From JBQTHD01 sp052390275 (GTDB lineage: Bacteria; Actinomycetota; Acidimicrobiia; Acidimicrobiales; AC-14), in assembly GCA_052390275.1 (NCBI GenBank), contig JBQTHD010000015.1, positions 1-64,000 of the forward strand: a stretch of 64,000 nt of DNA, given 5' to 3'. The position numbers and the translations under genes were made by a program. Positions 33,980 to 41,781 of this stretch are shown here, piece after piece. Position 1 is the stretch's first letter. Every line of letters starts with the position of its first letter. The notes under the pieces are model-generated. The model saw nothing but the letters and a program-made list of their open reading frames with translations. It searched no databases and was not told the origin of the DNA.

Positions 33980-34000
33980 TGATGCTCGGTGCTAGCATCA
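33980..34000 (+). promoter_or_regulatory. Inverted repeat, likely VapBC operator
   Basis: TGATGCT and AGCATCA form a perfect inverted repeat around the seven-base spacer CGGTGCT, ending three bases before the antitoxin ATG. The position and symmetry suit autorepression by an antitoxin dimer, and the site could also affect the divergent ureD. Confidence 0.6.
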
Positions 34001-34003
34001 GGC

Positions 34004-34237
34004 ATGAGAACCCGCCGGACGACAGTCACCGCCGATGAGGCGGCCTTCCGTATCCTGCAGGCGGAAGCCGATCGTCGGGCCGTGACCCTCAGTGAGGTGC
34101 TGCGCCAGGCCGTTGAGGAAAAGGCTCAGTCCTTACGGTCGAAGCGCCGGCCCCAGGTCGGCGTGGCCCGGTCGACCGACGGTCAAAGAGCGGCCGAGGT
34201 GACCGCCGATCCCGTGGCAGATCCTGTGAAGGCGTGA
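34004..34237 (+). CDS. vapB: VapB-type antitoxin
   Basis: The 77-residue protein starts with a short beta strand and helix (RTRRTTVTADEAAFRILQAEADRRAVTLSEVLRQAVEEK) like ribbon-helix-helix antitoxins, and ends with a polar, probably disordered, toxin-binding tail. The start is ATG 34004, immediately after the inverted repeat. It overlaps vapC by GTGA and would neutralise it and repress the operon. Confidence 0.82.
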   Translation: MRTRRTTVTADEAAFRILQAEADRRAVTLSEVLRQAVEEKAQSLRSKRRPQVGVARSTDGQRAAEVTADPVADPVKA

Positions 34238-34650
34238 CCCTGGTCCTTGATACCGGCCCGCTCCTTGCCGCCCTCGACGCCGCCGACCCCGATCACGACT
34301 CTTGCTCGTCGCTGCTTCTCAACTCCGAGGAGGATCTGGCGGTACCAGTTCTGGTGATGGCCGAACTCGACTACTGGTGCGCTCGGCGTTTGCCACCAAA
34401 TGCTTGGGCAGCGTTCCTAGCCGACGTCCACGACGGCGTCTACCGGGTGGAGCCACTCACCCGAGGTGACCTCGCTAGGTGCCGTCAACTGCAGGCCGAT
34501 TACGAAGACCTCGGGATCGGGATCGTGGATTCCAGCATCGTGGCCCTGGTCGAACGACTAGGCGAGCCCAAGGTGGCCACCCTCGACCGGCGGCATTTCT
34601 CAGTAGTCAAGACCCGACATGTTGAAGCGCTCTCGCTACTTCCCGAGTAG
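34234..34650 (+). CDS. vapC: VapC PIN-domain toxin RNase
   Basis: The 138-residue PIN-domain protein has the four acidic residues: Asp in VLDTGPLLAALD, Glu in VMAELDYW, Asp in GIGIVDSSIVAL and Asp in ATLDRRHFS. VapC toxins are metal-dependent RNases, many of which cut tRNAs or rRNA. GTG 34234 overlaps the vapB stop. Its own TAG stop (34648-34650) is formed by the last bases of the convergent tRNA-Glu gene, so the two genes overlap by three bases. Confidence 0.88.
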   Translation: MTLVLDTGPLLAALDAADPDHDSCSSLLLNSEEDLAVPVLVMAELDYWCARRLPPNAWAAFLADVHDGVYRVEPLTRGDLARCRQLQADYEDLGIGIVDSSIVALVERLGEPKVATLDRRHFSVVKTRHVEALSLLPE

Positions 34651-34720
34651 TCCCAACGGGGTTCGAACCCGTGTCTCCACCTTGAGAGGGTGGTGTCCTA
34701 GGCCACTAGACGATGGGACC
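34648..34720 (-). tRNA. tRNA-Glu (CTC)
   Basis: The 73-nt cloverleaf has acceptor GGTCCCA/TGGGACT (G1:U72 wobble as in many actinobacterial tRNA-Glu), anticodon loop CTCTCAA with anticodon CTC, T-arm GGGTTCGAACCCC and discriminator A. It overlaps the vapC stop codon on the other strand. Confidence 0.95.
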
Positions 34721-34752
34721 GATACCGGCGTCCACGCAGAAGCGCCGGTTGG

Positions 34753-34824
34753 CTCGGGGGCAGGGATTCGAACCCCGAAAGGCAGGTCCAGAACCTGCTG
34801 TGTTGCCAGTTACACCACCCCCGA
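34753..34824 (-). tRNA. tRNA-Gln (CTG)
   Basis: The 72-nt cloverleaf has acceptor TCGGGGG/CCCCCGA, discriminator G, anticodon loop TTCTGGA with anticodon CTG, and T-arm GGGGTTCGAATCCC. The first 15 bases also encode the last four codons and stop of the upstream DUF218 gene on the same strand. Confidence 0.95.
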
Positions 34825-35490
34825 AGGCGGATTGACCTTATCAGCCGGCCCTGTTGTGGCCCGCTCACGGACAGCTTCGGAGATGTTGGCCTGCCGGCGG
34901 AAGCCCACGATCCGGCCGATGCCCACCGCCAGGGTCTCCCGGGCCATGGCCCGGCGTTCGTCCCAACCGACGATAGGGCTGGTGGGGGTGGGGGAGAGGT
35001 GGGCCTTCAGCCCCAGTTCGCTGGCAATACCCCCTAGGCGGAGGGAGTGAAAGGCATCGGAGACCAGCAGGGCTTCGTGGATGTCCCGATCGTCGAGGAT
35101 GGCGACCGCCGCCGACAGCGACTGCCACGAGGAGTGGCCCGACACCTCCCGCAGAATGGCCCGCTCGGGGATACCTCGCGCCAGCAGATAGTCGGCCGAC
35201 GCCGTTGCCTCGGTGACGCGGTCACCCGGCTGGCTACCGCCGGTCACCACCACCACCGGTGCCAATCGTCGGCGGTAGAGGTCGGCCGCATGGTCCAGAC
35301 GGGCCCGCAGCACCGCCGATGGCCGGCCGTCGAACTGGGCGGCGCCGAAGACGACGATGGCCGGGGCCGGTTGGGTTCCGTCCCGGCGGGCCGCCGTGGC
35401 CACCTGGGCGTAGGTCACCAACCCGTAAAGCCCGGCCAGAATGACCAAGGCCCAGATCGCCCGCCAGGCCATCCGGGGGACGCGGCTCAT
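34810..35490 (-). CDS. DUF218/YdcF-family envelope protein
   Basis: The 226-residue protein has an N-terminal membrane anchor (WRAIWALVILAGLYGLVTYAQVA) and a DUF218 domain: PAIVVFGAAQFDGRPSAVLRARLDHA, VVVVTGGSQPGDRVTEA, SGHSSWQSL and LLVSDAFHSLRL. YdcF/SanA-type proteins face the outside and are linked to envelope integrity or S-adenosylmethionine binding. It begins two bases after gltX. Its ending SGVV plus TAA lies inside tRNA-Gln, so cutting the tRNA 5' end from the transcript would remove the stop codon from this mRNA. Confidence 0.88.
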   Translation of the reverse strand: MSRVPRMAWRAIWALVILAGLYGLVTYAQVATAARRDGTQPAPAIVVFGAAQFDGRPSAVLRARLDHAADLYRRRLAPVVVVTGGSQPGDRVTEATASADYLLARGIPERAILREVSGHSSWQSLSAAVAILDDRDIHEALLVSDAFHSLRLGGIASELGLKAHLSPTPTSPIVGWDERRAMARETLAVGIGRIVGFRRQANISEAVRERATTGPADKVNPPSGVV

Positions 35491-35492
35491 GG

Positions 35493-36914
35493 CTAAGCGT
35501 TGCTTTCGAGGTCGCGCCGTTCAACCGCGGAATCGGATCTCAGTCGGACCAGCGCCGCCTGCAGCCTCTCCAGGGTCACCTCCCGGCCAAGGGTGGTGAG
35601 GCTCTCGAACAGGGGCGGGCCCACCAGTGCCCCGGTGACCGCCACCCGGATGGGGGCCTGAGCTTTACCAAGCTTCAGTTGGTGGCCGGCGGCGATGGCC
35701 AGCGTGACGCCATGGAGATCGGCTGCGGCCCACGGGCACTGGGAGTACTCGCGCAGAGCGTCGGTGAGGATGGGGCCGGCCGCCGGCATCCGGGCCACCG
35801 CCTTGGTCCAGGCGACGTCGTCGATCATCGGACCCTCGGTGAAGAGGAAGGCCACCATGTCAGGTGCCTCCGACAGTGTGCGCACCCGGTCCCGCACCAA
35901 GGGCGCCAACTCTTGGAACTGGGCAAGGACGAAGCGCTCGGCCGGCCACAAGGGGGTGGTCTCCAGCCACGGCAGGCAGCGGCGGGTGAACTCAGCCGCG
36001 TCCATTGCCCGCAGGTAATCGCCGTTGATGTGGTCAAGCTTGGCCACGTCGAAAAAGGCCGGGGCCGACTTGACATCGGACAACTGAAACTCCGCCACCA
36101 TCTCGGTCATGGGCATCACCTCCTGATCCCCCGACGGAGCCCAGCCCAGCAGTGCCAGGTAGTTGCGGAGAGCCTCGGGGAGGTAGCCCCTCTCCCGGTA
36201 GTCCTCCAGCGCCACATCGTCGCGTCGCTTGGACAGCTTCTGGCGCTTCTCGTTGACGATCACCGGGAGGTGGGCGAAGACGGGGTCGTCCGTCCACCCC
36301 AGGGTATGGCGAACCAGCAGGACTCGAGGGGTCGAGGGAAGGAGGTCCTCACCTCGGATTACGTGGCTGATACTCATGTCGTGATCGTCAACGGCATTTG
36401 ACAAAAGAAATCCAGGGGTTCCGTCGCTTCGAACCAGGACGAAATCTTCGAGATCCTCGTGGGAAAACGAAACGTCTCCCCTGATCAGATCATGAACCTG
36501 GGTTGACCCTTCCGCGGGTGTGGCGAACCGGAGGGCGCCTTCGTCAGCGGAAGCTGACCGGTAGGGATTGGGCCTGCCATCGGCCTTGAGGGTGGCCAAC
36601 TCCTCCGAGGTCAGCGGGCAGCGGTAGGCCAGTCCCCGCTCCAGAAGCTGGCCGGCCACCTCCAGATAACGATCCCGGCGACTTGACTGGCGGATGGGCC
36701 CCTCGTCCCAGTCCAGCCCCAGCCACCGCAGCGATCGTTCGATTCCCGCAACCAGGTCGTCCCGGGACCGTTCGCTGTCGGTGTCTTCTATCCGCAGCAC
36801 GAAGGTGCCCCCGGTGCTGCGGGCGAACATCCAGTTGAATAGCGCCGCCCGGGCGCTACCGACGTGCAGGTACCCGGTGGGGGCGGGGGCGAAGCGCACG
36901 CGGGGGGAACTCAC
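35493..36914 (-). CDS. gltX: Glutamyl-tRNA synthetase
   Basis: The 473-residue class I synthetase has the HIGH-type motif PTGYLHVGSARAALFNW, the KMSKS-type VNEKRQKLSKRRDDV, and the D-class VLRIEDTDSERS. GTG 36914 (VSSPRVRFAPAP) gives the standard N-terminus. In bacteria that lack GlnRS, this enzyme charges both tRNA-Glu and tRNA-Gln, the latter then being amidated by GatCAB. Both tRNA genes lie downstream on the same strand. It is divergent from proS with 35 bases between starts. Confidence 0.96.
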   Translation of the reverse strand: MSSPRVRFAPAPTGYLHVGSARAALFNWMFARSTGGTFVLRIEDTDSERSRDDLVAGIERSLRWLGLDWDEGPIRQSSRRDRYLEVAGQLLERGLAYRCPLTSEELATLKADGRPNPYRSASADEGALRFATPAEGSTQVHDLIRGDVSFSHEDLEDFVLVRSDGTPGFLLSNAVDDHDMSISHVIRGEDLLPSTPRVLLVRHTLGWTDDPVFAHLPVIVNEKRQKLSKRRDDVALEDYRERGYLPEALRNYLALLGWAPSGDQEVMPMTEMVAEFQLSDVKSAPAFFDVAKLDHINGDYLRAMDAAEFTRRCLPWLETTPLWPAERFVLAQFQELAPLVRDRVRTLSEAPDMVAFLFTEGPMIDDVAWTKAVARMPAAGPILTDALREYSQCPWAAADLHGVTLAIAAGHQLKLGKAQAPIRVAVTGALVGPPLFESLTTLGREVTLERLQAALVRLRSDSAVERRDLESNA

Positions 36915-36949
36915 CCGGGCGAGGCTATCGGCGCCGGTAGCCTGCGCCG

Positions 36950-38398
36950 GTGACCGACGCACCAGCGGGCCGATCCGTTCTCACCTCACCCGAACGGGAC
37001 TTTCCCCGCTGGTACCAGGACGTGGTGGCCACCGCAGAACTGGCCGAGGGAGGACCAGTTCGGGGAACCATGGTCATCCGTCCCTACGGGTACGCCATCT
37101 GGGAGCGGATGGTCGCCGAACTCGACGCCCGCATCAAAGGCGCCGGGGCGGAGAACGCCTATTTCCCACTCCTGATCCCTGAGAGTTATCTGCGCCGAGA
37201 GGCCGACCACGTTGAGGGCTTCAGCCCGGAACTGGCGGTGGTTACCCACGGCGGTGGCAAGCAGTTGGAGGAGCCGGCGGTCGTCCGCCCGACCAGTGAG
37301 ACCATCGTCAACGTCTACTTCTCCAAGTGGGTGCAGAGTTACCGGGACCTACCGGTACTGATCAACCAGTGGGCCAACGTGGTCCGCTGGGAACTACGCC
37401 CGCGGGTGTTTCTGCGAACGACGGAGTTCCTGTGGCAGGAGGGGCACACCGCCCACGCCAGCCCCGCGGAGGCCTGCCTCTACGCCCGGCGGATCCTCCA
37501 CGAGGTCTATGAGTCCTTCGCCCGCGAAGTTCTTGCCATGCCGGTACTGGTCGGGCGCAAGACTGAACGGGAGCGCTTCGCTGGGGCGGATGCCACCTAC
37601 ACCCTCGAGGGAATGATGGGCGATGGCAAGGCCCTGCAGATGGGAACCAGCCACGAGTTGGGGCAGAACTTCTCCCGCCCGTTCGACATTTCCTTCCAGG
37701 GCCCCGATGGAGCCCGCCAGTACGCCTGGCAGACGTCCTGGGGGGTGTCGACCCGCCTGGTCGGTGCGTTGATCATGGGTCATGGCGACGCCGCCGGTCT
37801 GCGGCTCCCCCCGGCCATCGCCCCCATTCAGGTGGTGGTAGTGCTGGTGCGCGACGACCCAGCCACGGTGGAGGCCGCCCAGAGGTTGGCCCAGGACTGC
37901 CAGTCCCGAGGACTTAGGACCCGCCTCGATGATCGAACCGCGGTTGGCTTTGGGCGTCGGGCTGTCGAGTGGGAGGTCAAGGGCGTGCCGATCCGCCTGG
38001 AGGTGGGTCCCCGGGACCTGGCCCGGTCGGAGGTAACCATGGTCCGCCGGGACCAGCCAGGCATTAAGGCGTCGGTGACCATTGCCTCGGCCCCTGAGGC
38101 GGCCGCCCGGGTTTTGGAGGAGATCCAGGGCTTCCTGCTGAGCGATGCCACCCGGCGCCGGGAGGACGCCACCGTGGAGGCCGACGGGCCGGACGCCGTG
38201 CTGGCGATCCTGGGAGCGAGCACTGGGGAGACGGGGCCGGGCCGGTTCGTCCAGGCGCCGTGGTCGGCGATCGCTCCGGCGGAGGATCGGCTGGCCCACG
38301 CCGGAATCACCGTCCGTTGTCTTCAGCGACCCGACGGTTCCCTGCCCGACTCCTCGGCCGAGGCCGACCTTGTGGCCACTCTGGCTCGGGCCTACTGA
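36950..38398 (+). CDS. proS: Prolyl-tRNA synthetase, archaeal/eukaryotic type
   Basis: At 482 residues this is the short form without the editing INS domain. Class II motifs are visible: motif 2 LRTTEFLWQEGHTAHA, motif 3 LVGALIMGHGDAAGLRLPPAIAPIQ, and PTSETIVNVYFSKW. The C-terminal anticodon-binding and zinc-like region follows (PIQVVVVLVRDDPATVEAA). The archaeal-type enzyme also occurs in several bacterial groups, including deep actinobacteria. The start is GTG 36950. Confidence 0.95.
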   Translation: MTDAPAGRSVLTSPERDFPRWYQDVVATAELAEGGPVRGTMVIRPYGYAIWERMVAELDARIKGAGAENAYFPLLIPESYLRREADHVEGFSPELAVVTHGGGKQLEEPAVVRPTSETIVNVYFSKWVQSYRDLPVLINQWANVVRWELRPRVFLRTTEFLWQEGHTAHASPAEACLYARRILHEVYESFAREVLAMPVLVGRKTERERFAGADATYTLEGMMGDGKALQMGTSHELGQNFSRPFDISFQGPDGARQYAWQTSWGVSTRLVGALIMGHGDAAGLRLPPAIAPIQVVVVLVRDDPATVEAAQRLAQDCQSRGLRTRLDDRTAVGFGRRAVEWEVKGVPIRLEVGPRDLARSEVTMVRRDQPGIKASVTIASAPEAAARVLEEIQGFLLSDATRRREDATVEADGPDAVLAILGASTGETGPGRFVQAPWSAIAPAEDRLAHAGITVRCLQRPDGSLPDSSAEADLVATLARAY

Positions 38399-38535
38399 GG
38401 GCCCCAGTTCCGCTGAACGAACGGGTGCCATCGGGTCTTAGGAGGTCCGGCGGTCGGTGAGGGCCTGTTACTTCAGAGGAAATAAAGGCGCCCGCAGGCC
38501 GCCGGGTCCAGCGGGTCGAGGTTGCGGAGGTCGGA

Positions 38536-39051
38536 TCAGGCGGTCGGGGCGGCCATGAGCGATCGCCAGTCGTTGAGGCGGGGTCGAAGCTTGGCCCCGG
38601 TGAGGCGAAGAGCGGGTTCGCCCGCCGCATCGGCGATAGCCCGCTGCACCCAGTAGTGGTGGGCGGCCCCGGCGAACAGGCGCTGGCGAAACTCGACCAG
38701 ATCCCCGGGGGCGCCCCCCAGGAAGCCGAACAGGGTGAAGGCCGCCTCGAGGTCGAAGATCACCGGTCCCCGGCCGAAGATGGAGGCCCGCCGCATGCCA
38801 GCCGCGATACCGCCAGCCATGACGTCGTCGGTGTGTTCACCCTCGGTAAGGGTCAGGCGGTCAGCGAAGCGGTCGGCCAGCACCATGGCGTACCCCTGAT
38901 CGGGCCCGGGTCGGCCCCGGTGATTACCCACCGGTTGACGTCCGCTCAGATCGGCTGGCCGGGTGGCCGTCCACCCCTGGGGAACCGGCAGCGGCTTCTT
39001 CACCCGGGGCCGGTCGGCGAGACCAAGGGGTACGTAATCAGGGGCGGCCAT
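38536..39051 (-). CDS. Conserved-looking hypothetical protein
   Basis: The 171-residue product is soluble, with segments PDQGYAMVLADRFADRLTL, EHTDDVMAGGIAAGMRRASIFGRGPVIFDLEAAF and HHYWVQRAIADAAGEPALRL. The even composition and proper codon use suggest a real gene, but I recognise no family. It follows cimA on the same strand with a 93-base gap. Confidence 0.6.
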   Translation of the reverse strand: MAAPDYVPLGLADRPRVKKPLPVPQGWTATRPADLSGRQPVGNHRGRPGPDQGYAMVLADRFADRLTLTEGEHTDDVMAGGIAAGMRRASIFGRGPVIFDLEAAFTLFGFLGGAPGDLVEFRQRLFAGAAHHYWVQRAIADAAGEPALRLTGAKLRPRLNDWRSLMAAPTA

Positions 39052-39144
39052 TGGAGGGCTCCTCGCTGGCGGGTGAAGTCGGCTGGGTTGGCCGGGGCGG
39101 TTCCAACCTATGGGCGGTGGAGGCCGGGGCTGGCGCTGGGCCGG

Positions 39145-40851
39145 TCAAGTGGTCGGCCCGGCCGGACCGGTCGCCCCGAAAGGGGGCCGGCGAACAGAGC
39201 TTTGCCGAAGGTGGGCCGACCGGTCAGGGCTCGACCGGTCCGTGGTTGGCCGGTCAGGGAGTTGGCTGGCCGAATGAAGCAGGCCGTAGACAACCGAGTC
39301 AGCCAGGGCCTGCCAGGACGCTTCGATGATGTTCTGGGACACGCCGATGGTGGTCCAGGACCGTTCCCCGTCAGTGGAGTCGATCAGAACCCGGGTGACC
39401 GCCTCGGTACTGGCCGCCCCGGTGAGAATTCGGACTTTGTAGTCGGTCAAATGGATGTTGGCCAGCACTGGATGATGCGGCCCAATTGCCGTCCGCAGGG
39501 CTGAGTCCAAGGCGTTGACCGGTCCGCTGCCCTCGGCGGTGGCCACCAACCGCCGGTCGCCGATATGGACCTTGATCGTGGCCTCGGTGACCACCCGCCC
39601 ATCTTCGCGAGCCTCGGTGATGACCCGAAATGACTCCAGGCGGAAGAAGGCCTGGTCCCACCCCCCAGCACCCCGCATCAACAACTCGAGCGACCCGTCG
39701 GCCACCTCGAAGTGGTAGCCCTGATGCTCCAGTTCCTTGAGTTGGGCGAGGACCTCGGCCAGGCCGGCTGCGTCGAGGTCCAGGCCCAACTCCTCGGCTT
39801 TGAGGATCACTGTGGAGCGTCCAGCCAACTCGCTCAGCAACACCCGGGAACTGTTGCCCACCGTCTCGGGGGGAACGTGGGCGTAGAGGTCCCGCCCCCG
39901 CGCTATGGCCGAGGTATGCAGACCGGCCTTGGTGGCAAAGACCGATTGCCCCACGTATGGCTGCTGGGGATCGGGGGCGATGTTGACCAACTCGGCGATG
40001 TGGTGAGCCACTGGAGTCAGCCGTCCCAGCCGCTCGGGCTCGATGGTTCGGACGCCCATCTTCAGGCTCAGGTCGCCAATGGTGGCGCAAAGGTCGGCAT
40101 TGCCGGTGCGTTCCCCGTAGCCATTGATGCAGCCCTGAACCTGGGTGACCCCCATCCGAACTGCCGCAAGGGTGTTGGCCACCGCGCAGCCGCCGTCGTT
40201 GTGGAAGTGGGCTCCCAACTGGGCCGACGTCCGGGCCCGCACCGCCTCGGCGATTTCTTCCACCTCATGGGGAAGGGTGCCCCCGTTGGTGTCACACAGC
40301 ACCAGCGCCTCCGCCCCGGCTGCCTCCGCCGCCGTGAGAACGGCCAGGGCAAAGTCGGGATCGGCCTTGTACCCGTCGAAGAAGTGTTCGGCGTCGATGA
40401 ACACGCGCCGGCCGTCAGCCCTCAGGTAGGCGACCGATTCGGCCGCCATGGCGATGGCCTCGTCGAGATCGGTTCGCAGGGCCTCGATCACATGGCGATC
40501 CCAGGCCTTGGCCACGATGCATACCGCCTCGGTACCGGCCTTGAGGACAGCGGCGAGGGCTTCGTCGTCGTGCACCGGCCGGCCGGGCCGGCGGGTGGAC
40601 CCGAAGGCCACCAGGGTGGCGGTGGACAACTCGAGTTCCGCCGGCGCCCGGGCGAAGAACTCGTCGTCCTTGGGGTTGGCTCCCGGCCAGCCCCCTTCGA
40701 TGAAGGCCACGCCCAGGTGGTCCAGTTGGGCGGCCACCCGAAGTTTGTCGTCGACGGTGAGGGAGAGGCCTTCCTGCTGGCTGCCGTCGCGCAGGGTGGT
40801 GTCGTAGATGTCGACGGCAGCGGGCAGCGGCGGAAGGTCAGCCCGGGACAA
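39145..40851 (-). CDS. cimA: (R)-citramalate synthase
   Basis: The 568-residue protein is a DRE-TIM metallolyase with the CimA rather than LeuA length and layout. The N-terminal DIYDTTLRDGSQQEGLSLTVDDKL carries the D-T-T-L-R-D-G catalytic motif. AHFHNDGGCAVANTLAAV is the HxH metal site, and NGYGERTGNADLC follows. The LeuA-dimer regulatory domain is C-terminal (LRTAIGPHHPVLANIHLTDYKVRIL). It condenses pyruvate with acetyl-CoA, giving isoleucine precursors without threonine. A non-conserved 38-residue tail (RPTTDRSSPDRS...) follows the normal end. Its start overlaps ilvE by 14 bases. Confidence 0.93.
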   Translation of the reverse strand: MSRADLPPLPAAVDIYDTTLRDGSQQEGLSLTVDDKLRVAAQLDHLGVAFIEGGWPGANPKDDEFFARAPAELELSTATLVAFGSTRRPGRPVHDDEALAAVLKAGTEAVCIVAKAWDRHVIEALRTDLDEAIAMAAESVAYLRADGRRVFIDAEHFFDGYKADPDFALAVLTAAEAAGAEALVLCDTNGGTLPHEVEEIAEAVRARTSAQLGAHFHNDGGCAVANTLAAVRMGVTQVQGCINGYGERTGNADLCATIGDLSLKMGVRTIEPERLGRLTPVAHHIAELVNIAPDPQQPYVGQSVFATKAGLHTSAIARGRDLYAHVPPETVGNSSRVLLSELAGRSTVILKAEELGLDLDAAGLAEVLAQLKELEHQGYHFEVADGSLELLMRGAGGWDQAFFRLESFRVITEAREDGRVVTEATIKVHIGDRRLVATAEGSGPVNALDSALRTAIGPHHPVLANIHLTDYKVRILTGAASTEAVTRVLIDSTDGERSWTTIGVSQNIIEASWQALADSVVYGLLHSASQLPDRPTTDRSSPDRSAHLRQSSVRRPPFGATGPAGPTT

Positions 40852-41758
40852 GCTCCAACCAGTCCTTGTACCGGTCGACCTCGCCTCTGACTGTGGCGAA
40901 GTAGGTGTCCTGGATGGCCCGGGTGATCGGCCCGGGATCGCCGATCTCCCGGTCGTCGACGGAGCGGATGGGCACGATCTCCGCGGCTGTGCCGGTGAGG
41001 AACGCCTCCTCGGCCAGGTAAAGGTCGGTGCGCAGAAGGTTGCACTCGGCCACCTCGTAACCCAGGTCCCGGGCGATGGTGATGACGCTGTCCTGGGTCA
41101 GGCCCTCGAGTGCCCCGGCGGAGACCGGAGGGGTGAGGAGACGACCCTTCTTGACGATGAACAGGTTCTCGCCGGTGCACTCGCTGACGTACCCCTGGGG
41201 CGAGAGCAGGATGGCCTCGTCGTAGCCAGCCTTGAGGGCCTCCACCTTGGCCATGGAGGAGTTGATGTACATCCCGGTCCCCTTTGCCGCCACCGGGACG
41301 GCATTGGGGTCGTGGCGTTGCCAGGTGGAGATCTTCATGCGCACCCCCCGGCGCACGCCCTCGTCACCCAGGTACGTTCCCCAGGGCCACACAGCGACGG
41401 CCACCTTGATGGGACAGGGAATGGGGTTGAGGCCCATCTCCCCGTAGCCCAGATAGACCAGCGGGCGGATGTAGCAGGCATCGAGGCGGTTGACGGCGAT
41501 CGTGGCTTTGACCGCCTCCACCAATTCGGCCCGGGTGAAGGGAATGTCGATCAGGTAGACCTTGGCGCTGTTGAACAACCGGTTGATGTGATCGGTGAGT
41601 CGGAACACCGCCGGTCCCTGGCTGGTGGAGTACGCCCTGATCCCCTCGAACACGCCGCTGCCGTAGTGGAGGGTGTGGGTGAGGATGTGAACGTTGGCGT
41701 CGTCCCAGTCGACCAGGTGGCCGTCCATCCAGATCTTGGCCACCTTTTGAAGCGGCAT
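40838..41758 (-). CDS. ilvE: Branched-chain amino acid aminotransferase
   Basis: The 306-residue fold-type IV PLP enzyme has the entry motifs HTLHYGSGVFEGIRAY and FRLTDHINRLFNSAKVY. The PLP Lys is expected in KGTGMYINSSMAKVEALKAGYDEAILL, followed by VSECTGENLFIVKKG and EAFLTGTAAEIVPI. It makes Ile, Val and Leu from their keto acids. The overlap with cimA and 23-base gap to leuB indicate one operon in the order leuB-ilvE-cimA. Confidence 0.95.
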   Translation of the reverse strand: MPLQKVAKIWMDGHLVDWDDANVHILTHTLHYGSGVFEGIRAYSTSQGPAVFRLTDHINRLFNSAKVYLIDIPFTRAELVEAVKATIAVNRLDACYIRPLVYLGYGEMGLNPIPCPIKVAVAVWPWGTYLGDEGVRRGVRMKISTWQRHDPNAVPVAAKGTGMYINSSMAKVEALKAGYDEAILLSPQGYVSECTGENLFIVKKGRLLTPPVSAGALEGLTQDSVITIARDLGYEVAECNLLRTDLYLAEEAFLTGTAAEIVPIRSVDDREIGDPGPITRAIQDTYFATVRGEVDRYKDWLELVPG

Positions 41759-41781
41759 GAACTAATGCTCCGTTTCGCAGG

